From NCBI GenBank assembly GCA_017848155.1, contig JAGAKC010000136.1, positions 1-5,040 of the forward strand: a stretch of DNA of 5,040 nt, in the 5' to 3' direction. The DNA is from Oscillospiraceae bacterium (GTDB taxonomy: Bacteria; Bacillota; Clostridia; Oscillospirales; Ruminococcaceae). Positions 1 through 5,040 of this stretch are shown one piece after another. Both the position numbers and the translations under genes were made by a program. The notes beneath the pieces were generated by a model. The model was not told where the DNA came from. It made no database searches and was given only the letters and a program-made list of their open reading frames with translations. Numbering within the stretch: position 1 is the first letter of the stretch; every line of letters begins with the position of its first letter.

Positions 1-165
1 GCCGTAGGCATCAGCGATCCCATGATCCCCGGTATTCTGATTGGTGTTGTGGGCATGCTGCTTGCGATCATAAACTTCCCTATATACAAGAACATACTCG
101 GTTCCCGCAAGGAAAAGTACGCAAAGCAGATACTGGAACTCAGCGACAAGCTTATGGCAAAATAA
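1..165 (+). CDS. Small membrane protein, C-terminal part (cut by window edge)
   Basis: The frame is open from the first base and ends at TAA, giving 54 residues of an incomplete protein. A hydrophobic segment at about residues 9-29 (PGILIGVVGMLLAIINFPIY) is followed by a basic, helical tail ending KLMAK. It aligns without gaps to the C-terminal end of the 133-residue protein encoded at 2941-3342: over 42 residues starting at GILIG, 18 are identical and most others conservative, including the shared P-x-Y after the membrane helix and the D-x-LM ending. The two are therefore paralogues, and this one probably also has two membrane helices with cytoplasmic ends. Function is unknown. A strong terminator follows 18 bases after the stop, so it is the last gene of an upstream operon. 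Confidence 0.8.
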   Translation, partial: AVGISDPMIPGILIGVVGMLLAIINFPIYKNILGSRKEKYAKQILELSDKLMAK

Positions 166-183
166 ATACACACAGCAACATCC

Positions 184-220
184 TCGGCAGTGTCTGTAAA
201 AGGACATTGCCGATTATTTT
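184..220 (+). terminator. Intrinsic terminator after the upstream small membrane-protein gene
   Basis: An 11-bp stem (184-194 paired with 203-213, one G-U pair, otherwise perfect) encloses an 8-base loop and is followed by TTATTTT. This is a standard Rho-independent terminator. It lies downstream of the stop at 165 and upstream of the response-regulator start, so it separates the two transcription units. It also argues against translation of the longer upstream extension of the response-regulator frame, which would begin inside the hairpin. Confidence 0.85.
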
Positions 221-271
221 GGGAACAATTCCGAAAAACATCGAAACGTAAACAAAACTTTAACATTTGTG

Positions 272-280
272 TGGTAAAAT
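272..280 (+). promoter_or_regulatory. Candidate extended -10 promoter for the two-component operon
   Basis: TGGTAAAAT fits the extended -10 pattern TGnTAtAAT with one mismatch. No good -35 box lies 16-18 bases upstream (the region reads ACAAAA), which is tolerable for an extended -10 promoter. The predicted transcript would start near 287, leaving a leader of about 30 bases with the ribosome binding site. The flanking 221-270 is AT-rich and lies just past the terminator, the expected place for a promoter. A weaker alternative pairs TTAACA (260-265) with TACAAT (281-286), but with only 15 bases between. No clear response-regulator direct repeat was found. Confidence 0.4.
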
Positions 281-303
281 TACAATGCAAAGATATGATA
301 TGC

Positions 304-309
304 GGAGGT
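304..309 (+). promoter_or_regulatory. Ribosome binding site deciding the response-regulator start
   Basis: GGAGGT lies six bases before the ATG at 316. This is a near-perfect Shine-Dalgarno sequence at ideal spacing. It fixes the start here rather than at in-frame codons up to 126 bases upstream, whose translation has no receiver-domain character. Confidence 0.85.
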
Positions 310-315
310 AACACC

Positions 316-987
316 ATGTTTAAGATATTAGTCGTAGAAGATGACAAGGAGCTGAACAAGACTGTCTGCTCGTTTCTTAACCACAGCGGATATGAGTCAA
401 CAGGCTGCCTTAATGCTACCGAAGCCTACGACGCTCTGTACGAAAATATGTTTGATCTTATCGTGTCGGATATCATGATGCCGGGTGTGGACGGCTTTGA
501 GTTCGCCAAAAATGTGCGGGAGCTTAACGAGGATATCCCTATCCTGTTTATGACTGCCCGTGACGATATCGCATCAAAGCAGAGAGGCTTCCGCATAGGT
601 GTCGACGACTATATGGTGAAGCCCATCGACCTTGATGAGCTGTTCCTGCGCATAGGTGCACTGCTTCGGCGTGCAAAGATAGCTTCCTCACGAAAGCTTG
701 AGATAGGCAGCTTTGTGATGGACGCCGACGAGCACACCGCATATCTCGGTGATAAGGAGATAAACCTCACCAATCGCGAATTCAGTATCCTGTACAAGCT
801 GCTGAGCTACCCCAAAAAGACATTCACCCGAACACAGCTGATGGATGAATTCTGGGACGCAGACACCGAAACTGCGCCGAGAGCAGTAGACGTTTATATG
901 ACAAAGCTGCGTTCAAAGCTGTCCGAATGCGAGGATCTTGAGATAAAGACCGTTCACGGACTCGGCTACAAGGCGGTGATAAAGTGA
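316..987 (+). CDS. OmpR-family two-component response regulator
   Basis: This 223-residue protein has the usual length and layout of an OmpR/PhoB-type transcription factor. The receiver domain (about 1-118) shows the acidic pair D9-D10, the phospho-acceptor D52 in VSDIMMPGVDG, the switch T80 and the invariant K102-P103. The winged-helix DNA-binding domain (about 128-221) ends in the family hallmark, with VDVYMTKLRSKL as recognition helix and VHGLGYKAV as wing. All catalytic residues are present, so it should be functional. Phosphorylated by its kinase, it would bind DNA and change transcription in the cytoplasm. Its stop TGA overlaps the GTG start of the kinase gene by the GTGA arrangement, so the two are translationally coupled. 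The regulon is not visible; autoregulation of its own operon is usual in the family but only inferred. It resembles VanR-like and envelope-response regulators of Clostridia, and I would not name it more precisely. Confidence 0.95.
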   Translation: MFKILVVEDDKELNKTVCSFLNHSGYESTGCLNATEAYDALYENMFDLIVSDIMMPGVDGFEFAKNVRELNEDIPILFMTARDDIASKQRGFRIGVDDYMVKPIDLDELFLRIGALLRRAKIASSRKLEIGSFVMDADEHTAYLGDKEINLTNREFSILYKLLSYPKKTFTRTQLMDEFWDADTETAPRAVDVYMTKLRSKLSECEDLEIKTVHGLGYKAVIK

Positions 988-2051
988 AGAAGCCGACACT
1001 GCAAAGCATACTGGGAGCGGTCAGCAGCTTCCTGCTGTTTTTCCTGACGGTAGGATTTATCGTGTCCTGCTGCATGATGCTGTTTATAAGCATACTGGCT
1101 GATACGATGGACCTTACACTTACTTCCGATAATGTCGCAGCCGCCGCAAAGGTGACATTTCTGAATGTGATACTTATCACGCTCCTTTTTAAGCTGGCGG
1201 ATTATATCCGCCGTAAGATAATGGTGGAGCGACCCACAAAGATCATAACCGAAGCAACTGCAAAGATAATGTCGGGGGATTTTTCTGTTCGTATAAAGCC
1301 TATGCAGAGTTCAGGTCTGGAGGGCTTTGATCAGATAGCCGAAGCTGTAAACAGGATGGCGGAGGAATTGTCGAGCCTGGAAACTCTGCGTACCGATTTT
1401 ATCGCAAATGTATCTCATGAGATGAAAACTCCCCTTGCCGTGATGTAGAATTACGGAACGCTCTTACAAACACCTGATTTAAGCGATGAAAAGCGTATCG
1501 AATACGCAAAAGGAGTGACGGACGGCTCCCGCCGTATGGCAGATATGATGACAAATATCCTGAAGCTTAACCGCTTGGAAAATCAGCAGATATATCCGCA
1601 GGTGACGGAGTTTGATTTGGGTGAACAGCTTTGTGAGTGCCTTTTGCAGTATGAAAACGTATGGGAAAAGGCAGAGATAGAAATAGACACAGATATTGCA
1701 GAAAATGTACGGGTAAAGGCAGATGCTGAGCTGTTAAGCCATGTCTGGAACAACCTGTTTTCCAATGCTTTCAAGTTCACTCCGTCAGGCGGCATGGTTA
1801 CCGTAACGCTCACTGCAACAGAACATCACGCGATCGTAAAAGTGACCGATACAGGCTGCGGTATGACCCCCGAAGTGGGTGCGCATATCTTTGAGAAATT
1901 TTATCAGGGAGATACCTCGCACTCGGTTCAGGGAAACGGTCTGGGACTTGCTTTAGTTAAGAGGGTCGTGGATATCATGCAGGGCGAGATAAGCGTAGAA
2001 AGTGCTGTGGGAAAAGGCTCCGCTTTCACCGTAAAGATACGGAGGACTTGA
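984..2051 (+). pseudogene. Sensor histidine kinase interrupted by one in-frame amber codon
   Basis: Read through TAG at 1446-1448, this is one continuous 355-codon kinase of normal length. It starts at GTG 984 (AAGGCGG just upstream) and overlaps the regulator stop. Two membrane helices (about 9-38 and 51-73) flank an external loop of only about 12-18 residues. A HAMP linker (about 74-125) and the H box with H145 in SHEMKTPLAV follow. Codon 155 is TAG, where relatives as I recall them have Gln before NYG, one C-to-T change from CAG. Beyond it the frame shows the rest of the dimerisation helix, N box (WNNLFSNAFKF, N257 and N261), G1 box (DTGCGM, D289), F box (FEKFYQ) and G2 box (GNGLGLAL). Termination at the amber would leave a 154-residue anchor with the phosphorylatable His but no ATP-binding domain. 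The first restart codon, GTG 1515, has its AGGAG abutting it, so reinitiation looks poor. It may be a pseudogene, a suppressed gene or a sequencing error. Confidence 0.85.
1446..1448 (+). other. In-frame TAG inside the kinase H-box helix
   Basis: The codon follows LAVM and precedes NYG in the same frame, ten codons after the phospho-accepting His. Both flanks encode normal kinase sequence with no frame change, so this is a point nonsense change rather than an indel. No other gene in the window contains an internal TAG, and all seven natural stops seen here are TAA or TGA. Confidence 0.95.
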
Positions 2052-2052
2052 T

Positions 2053-2937
2053 ATGGACTGGAAAAAACTCGGCAAGGCTCTGCTGTTTCCACACATTGCC
2101 GTTATGATAATACTGATACCTGTCGCTACTGTATACCTCGTTTTTTCGATGGTGTTTCTGGGAACAGAGTCGGTCGTTGCGATAATTTCATACGTGCTTG
2201 CCGCTTATACGCTGACGATATGGTGCTTTAAGATACCGCATCTTATCCGCTTTTTCAAAACATTTAAGAACGAGAACAAGTATGCAAGGATATGGCGGGA
2301 GGATACCCGTCTGCGTGTGAATGTATCGCTTTATGGCTCGCTTATATGGAACGGCCTGTATGGTATATTCCAGCTCTGCCTTGGCATTTTTCATCGCACA
2401 TTCTGGTTCAGTTCGCTGGGAGCGTATTATATCTGCCTTGCTGTGATGAGGTTCTTTCTGGTACGGCACACGAGAAGATATGCGCCGGGCGAAAAGATGC
2501 TCGATGAGCTTCGCAAATACCGTGCCTGCGGTATCGTGTTCCTCGTGATGAATCTTGCGCTGGCGCTTATCATATTCTTTATGCTCTACTGGAACAGAAC
2601 ATTCAATCATCACATGATAACAGCTATCGCAATGGCTGCGTATACTTTCACGGCATTTACAACAGCGATAATTAATATGGTGAAATATAAGAAGTACAAC
2701 AGCCCGATATTTTCTGCGACCAAAGCTATCAGCTTTGCTGCGGCGTGTGTATCTATGCTGACGCTTACATCGACGCTGCTGACAACATTCAGCGACGGAA
2801 CGATGGATGCATTGTCGCAGAAGATACTGCTTGGCTGCGTTGGGACGGCTGTATCTGTCACGGTGGTAGTTATGGCGGTCTATATGATAGTACAGGGAAC
2901 GAAAAAAACAAAGCTGCTTAGCGCAGCAAAGGAGTAA
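2053..2937 (+). CDS. Polytopic membrane protein of unknown function
   Basis: The product has 294 residues and about eight predicted membrane helices (roughly 11-35, 41-61, 92-113, 118-137, 160-180, 186-208, 222-245, 258-282). Charged segments lie between them, notably KTFKNENKYARIW near 68-80 and a basic stretch with RHTRRYAPGEKM near 138-149. The N-terminal LLFPHIAVMIILIPVATVYL resembles uncharacterised membrane proteins I recall next to two-component systems in gut Clostridia, but I know no function. No transporter signature, catalytic motif or signal peptide is evident. The ATG lies one base after the kinase stop, with GGAGGA at 2041-2046 inside the kinase gene, so it belongs to the same operon. 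It could be an accessory of the sensor or an output of the pathway; both are inference. Confidence 0.85.
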   Translation: MDWKKLGKALLFPHIAVMIILIPVATVYLVFSMVFLGTESVVAIISYVLAAYTLTIWCFKIPHLIRFFKTFKNENKYARIWREDTRLRVNVSLYGSLIWNGLYGIFQLCLGIFHRTFWFSSLGAYYICLAVMRFFLVRHTRRYAPGEKMLDELRKYRACGIVFLVMNLALALIIFFMLYWNRTFNHHMITAIAMAAYTFTAFTTAIINMVKYKKYNSPIFSATKAISFAAACVSMLTLTSTLLTTFSDGTMDALSQKILLGCVGTAVSVTVVVMAVYMIVQGTKKTKLLSAAKE

Positions 2938-2940
2938 TCT

Positions 2941-3342
2941 ATGGAGAACAAAGAAACATTCAATTACACCTACTCCGCAAAGGAGCAGGAGGAGATAAAG
3001 AACATCCGAAAAAAGTACGAAGCTCCCGAAAAGACAGAGGACAAGATGGAGCAGCTCCGCCGCCTTGACGCTGCGGTCACGAAAAAAGCAACCACAGTAT
3101 CGCTTGTATTCGGTGTTATCGGGGCGCTGATACTCGGAACAGGCATGAGCCTTGCGATGACAGAGATCGGGGAAATACTCGGTCTGCAGGGAGCAACAGC
3201 TATGCTCGTCGGAATACTTATTGGCATTATCGGCATAGTGCTCGTATGTGTGGCTTATCCCGTATATAACCGCATTATCAAAAAAGAGCGCGAAAAGATC
3301 GCTCCAGAGATAATCAGGCTCACCGATGAGCTGATGAAGTAA
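2941..3342 (+). CDS. Small two-helix membrane protein, paralogue of the upstream gene
   Basis: This 133-residue protein starts at ATG 2941 after a strong AAAGGAG (2928-2934) that runs into the stop codon of the preceding gene. A charged, helical N-terminal region (about 10-49, including YSAKEQEEIKNIRKKY and KMEQLRRLDAAVTKK) precedes two hydrophobic helices (about 50-73 and 86-107). A basic tail follows (RIIKKEREKIAPEIIRLTDELMK without break at 111-133). Both ends are probably cytoplasmic. The family is widespread in Clostridia as I recall it. Some automated pipelines label such proteins dihydropteridine reductase, but nothing here supports an enzyme: there is no nucleotide-binding or flavin motif. 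It is the last gene of the two-component operon. Function is unknown; a membrane adaptor or small regulator is only a guess. Confidence 0.85.
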   Translation: MENKETFNYTYSAKEQEEIKNIRKKYEAPEKTEDKMEQLRRLDAAVTKKATTVSLVFGVIGALILGTGMSLAMTEIGEILGLQGATAMLVGILIGIIGIVLVCVAYPVYNRIIKKEREKIAPEIIRLTDELMK

Positions 3343-3385
3343 GGGGACTGTCACTTGATCAAGAGGCATATGTTATAACGACAAG

Positions 3386-3435
3386 AAAACCGCTGCAATT
3401 TCCGGTCCTATGTGAGACGGAGTTGCAACGGTTTT
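3386..3435. terminator. Probable bidirectional terminator between convergent operons
   Basis: AAAACCGCTGCAA (3386-3398) pairs with TTGCAACGGTTTT (3423-3435) at 12 of 13 positions. The remaining pair is a C-A mismatch in plus-strand RNA but a G-U pair in minus-strand RNA, so the hairpin is more stable for the minus-strand transcript. TCCG/CGGA inside the 24-base loop can add pairs. TATAAC (3374-3379) and GTTATA (3436-3441) could extend the base across a bulge. The GC core is flanked by A and T runs that give U-rich tails in both directions. The position between two convergent stops (3342 and 3442) fits the call. Confidence 0.75.
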
Positions 3436-3441
3436 GTTATA

Positions 3442-4359
3442 TTAAAATTTTTCCTTGATACTACGATGCTTGTCGTCAAGGGATGATAGACCGCTGACGA
3501 TAAGCTCCGAGCCGATGCCCGAAATGCTGATTATATTCTCTCCGCTGAAAGCAGATATATCCTCGCTGATAACGCCATCTTTAAGGCAGTAGACCTTGGA
3601 TTTTCTTCCCTTGTTGAGCAGCGTATATCCGCTTATATCAGCCACATGTACAAGTGCCTTTGCGCCCCACTGATTTACGTCAAGCTGAGTGCAGATGCCG
3701 TCTATTGTGATGTCGTAGTCAGTCTTGCCTGTAAATTCAAGACTGCCCTCTGCGTCCTTTATGTATACGGATTCAGCGTCGCCATCATATTCAAGGCGCT
3801 TCAGCTTTAAGCTTTCGATACAGAGCTCCTTAACACTTGCGTCGATCTCACAGTGCTCTGTAAAATCCACAGGGAGCATGATAATTACATCAAGGGATCT
3901 TTCCGCTTCAAACTGGCTGATCTCCTTTTTGTTCTGACAGTCAATATCAAGGCGTTTCTTTTTCTCGTCTATCTTCACTTTGTACAAGGAGCTCAGATCT
4001 TCCAGCACCTCAGACCGGAGCTTTATATGTAACTTTTCATCGTCACAGCCCTGAATACAAAGCTTTCTCGCGTTTCCTATGCGGATATCGAAATGCTTGT
4101 TGCAGTCGATATCATAGACAGTTTCGCTTTCAAAAAGCTCCTGCTGTGGCTCCTGAACGCTTATTCTCTCAAGTATCAGCTCGTCTAAAGTCACCTTGAA
4201 TATCTCAGCCAGGATTATCATGTTTTCAACGTCAGGCAGACCTCTGTTGGTCTCCCATTTGGTGATAGCCTGCCTTGAAACACCTATCTTCTCCGCAAGC
4301 TGTTCCTGCGACAGGCCCTGATTTGCTCGTATCTGTTTAAGTCTTTCTCCGAAATTCAT
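3442..4359 (-). CDS. XRE-family regulator with beta-rich DUF4097-like C-terminal domain
   Basis: This 305-residue protein starts with an HTH domain (about 5-62): LSQEQLAEKIG forms the second helix and SRQAITKWETN the recognition helix, followed by LPDVENMIILAEIF, all typical of Cro/C1-type repressors. A short Gln/Glu-rich linker (about 67-78) leads to about 220 residues of repeating short beta-strand patterns (for example KRLDIDCQNK, ESVYIKDAEGSLEF, TDYDITIDG). These resemble the DUF4097 right-handed beta fold; that match is by eye. No membrane segment is present, so it should act in the cytoplasm. Eight cysteines lie in the C-terminal part without an obvious metal-site spacing. It starts two bases after the permease stop and is in the same operon. 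Such regulators are commonly encoded beside ABC exporters and probably control them; the signal is unknown. Confidence 0.9.
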   Translation of the reverse strand: MNFGERLKQIRANQGLSQEQLAEKIGVSRQAITKWETNRGLPDVENMIILAEIFKVTLDELILERISVQEPQQELFESETVYDIDCNKHFDIRIGNARKLCIQGCDDEKLHIKLRSEVLEDLSSLYKVKIDEKKKRLDIDCQNKKEISQFEAERSLDVIIMLPVDFTEHCEIDASVKELCIESLKLKRLEYDGDAESVYIKDAEGSLEFTGKTDYDITIDGICTQLDVNQWGAKALVHVADISGYTLLNKGRKSKVYCLKDGVISEDISAFSGENIISISGIGSELIVSGLSSLDDKHRSIKEKF

Positions 4360-4361
4360 AG

Positions 4362-5003
4362 TTAGCCTTCCTTTATTAAAGCATAAGCCGTTATTTTCTT
4401 TATGGGTCTTGTGAGTAAAATGCTGATGATCAGATCAGCTGTTATCTGCACAAAAGCGAATATCATCAGAAACGCAAATGATACTTCCAAATTGTTTTTC
4501 ATTGCGCCTATCGTCTGAAAAATGAACTGATTTATCTGCGGCACATAAACTAACCCCAACACCGAGGACAACAGAACCGCCGCAACAGATGACGGCAGAA
4601 AGCTTCCTATCATCTGTACCATAAGCTGTTTGTTTGAGTAGCCTATCGCCTTGTAAATGCCAAGCTCCTGCTTTCTCTGCACAAGCAGAGTCTTTATTAC
4701 AATATAAAGCACGAACAGCACTATCAGTATCGTAAGAATAAATATTACTACCACGATAACCGAGGTTATTCCTGAATACATTTCCTGGGTTGTTTCGGTC
4801 ATTTTCTGATAATTCATTACACTGATGATTTTATCGCCATAGTTATCTTCAATTTCTTTGACATTTTTCTCTGTATCTGCCGCATTATTAAGATACACAT
4901 ATAAAGTCGGAACAAGCTTTTCCGTGTTCAGCGCTTCGTATCCCTCTAAAGAAAACTCATGCTGGTCAATTACAAATGAAAGAACAGCAAGTTCGTGATG
5001 CTC
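4362..5003 (-). CDS. FtsX-like ABC transporter permease, C-terminal part (frame broken upstream)
   Basis: The frame encodes about 213 residues before reaching an in-frame TAA (5006-5004 on this strand). The first part (LEGYEALNTEKLVPTLYVYL, then EIEDNYGDKIISVMN) resembles the end of the extracytoplasmic MacB-like domain. Next comes the FtsX core: a long membrane helix (ITSVIVVVIFILTILIVLFV), the signature cytoplasmic turn QRKQELGIYKAIGYSNKQL, two further helices, and the usual ending RPIKKITAYALIKEG. No ATG lies in this frame between the TAA and 4899. The first usual start, GTG 4898, would begin inside the extracytoplasmic domain, so this is not a complete gene. The full protein should have an N-terminal helix and a larger domain beyond the window, and a partner ATPase probably encoded further right. 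It likely moves a peptide, lipid or antibiotic across or out of the membrane; substrate unknown. Confidence 0.85.
   Translation of the reverse strand, partial: EHHELAVLSFVIDQHEFSLEGYEALNTEKLVPTLYVYLNNAADTEKNVKEIEDNYGDKIISVMNYQKMTETTQEMYSGITSVIVVVIFILTILIVLFVLYIVIKTLLVQRKQELGIYKAIGYSNKQLMVQMIGSFLPSSVAAVLLSSVLGLVYVPQINQFIFQTIGAMKNNLEVSFAFLMIFAFVQITADLIISILLTRPIKKITAYALIKEG
4366..4373 (-). promoter_or_regulatory. Ribosome binding site of the XRE regulator
   Basis: On the minus strand this reads AAGGAAGG, six bases before the ATG at 4359. It lies within the last codons of the permease gene, so the regulator depends on the permease transcript. It supports the chosen start. Confidence 0.8.
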
Positions 5004-5038
5004 TTACCCGTATTGGCCACCTTGATACGGAAATTTTG
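4973..5038 (-). other. Probable upstream continuation of the permease in a shifted frame
   Basis: On the minus strand, a different frame is open from the window edge to TAA at 4972-4970. It reads FRIKVANTGKSI near 5032-4997, which resembles the stretch of FtsX-type permeases that precedes the LEGY segment. It overlaps the main permease frame between 4973 and 5003, so one missing base (or two extra) in that overlap would join the two. Only 22 codons are visible, so the assignment is tentative. The third frame is open from 5040 as well but looks Arg- and Cys-rich and non-coding. Confidence 0.45.
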
Positions 5039-5040
5039 CC

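Noticed and set aside
222..232. Short dyad GGAA-CAA-TTCC between the terminator and the candidate promoter.
   Set aside because: Four-base arms are expected by chance, and no repeated copy exists near the promoter to suggest a regulator site.
190..315. A 42-residue N-terminal extension of the response regulator.
   Set aside because: It would start inside the terminator hairpin, covers the likely promoter, lacks receiver-like residues, and the GGAGGT before 316 gives a canonical start.
1446..1448. Genetic-code change with TAG read as Gln.
   Set aside because: Ordinary CAG and CAA Gln codons are used throughout, and no other gene here has an internal TAG. A recoded genome should show several. 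The absence of TAG stops among only seven genes is too small a sample to matter.
1515..2051. The kinase C-terminal half as an independent gene starting at GTG 1515.
   Set aside because: The AGGAG abuts the GTG with no spacing, and the product would begin in the middle of the dimerisation helix, lacking the H box. It is better read as the remainder of the interrupted kinase.
3354..3363. Perfect 10-bp palindrome CTTGATCAAG after the small membrane-protein gene.
   Set aside because: It is short, lies in a spacer between a stop codon and a terminator, and has no second copy or flanking repeat in the window. It could be chance; there is no evidence for an operator or insertion end.
2188..3369. 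A 393-codon open frame on the minus strand opposite the two membrane-protein genes.
   Set aside because: It lies antisense to two well-supported genes with good ribosome binding sites. Its product is scattered with Cys, His, Arg and Tyr and has no recognisable domain, and it would overlap the terminator-side spacer. It is a shadow of the coding strand.

Overview
The window looks like a chromosomal stretch from an anaerobic Firmicute of class Clostridia. Ruminococcus-like Oscillospiraceae is my best guess, judging from the protein families, the strong GGAGG-type ribosome binding sites, moderate base composition and frequent ATA, AAG and GAT codons. This placement is inference; no rRNA or other taxonomic marker is present.

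Layout. Positions 1-165 hold the 3' end of a small membrane-protein gene, closed by a clear intrinsic terminator (184-220). A candidate extended -10 promoter (272-280) then opens a tightly packed plus-strand operon: an OmpR-family response regulator (316-987); a HAMP-containing sensor histidine kinase (984-2051) whose frame is cut by one amber codon right after the H box; a polytopic membrane protein of unknown function (2053-2937); and a small two-helix membrane protein (2941-3342). The last protein is a paralogue of the one truncated at the left edge. Start and stop codons overlap or nearly touch at every junction. A dyad at 3386-3435 probably serves as a shared terminator for this operon and the convergent one to its right.

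The right third is on the minus strand. An FtsX-like ABC transporter permease enters from the right edge and ends at 4362. Two bases later begins an XRE-family regulator (4359-3442) with a beta-rich, DUF4097-like C-terminal domain. The permease frame is interrupted near 4970-5006, where a neighbouring frame takes over, so a one-base indel is likely.

How the genes may work together. The two-component pair probably senses the cell envelope or membrane, because the kinase has only a very short external loop, and may control the adjacent membrane proteins. The minus-strand pair resembles the common Clostridia arrangement of a MacB/FtsX-type ABC exporter with a local XRE regulator. I see no CRISPR array, mobile element, RNA gene or clear new defence system. 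The most notable points are the lone amber codon in the kinase, the broken permease frame, and the paralogous small membrane proteins on both sides of the two-component genes.
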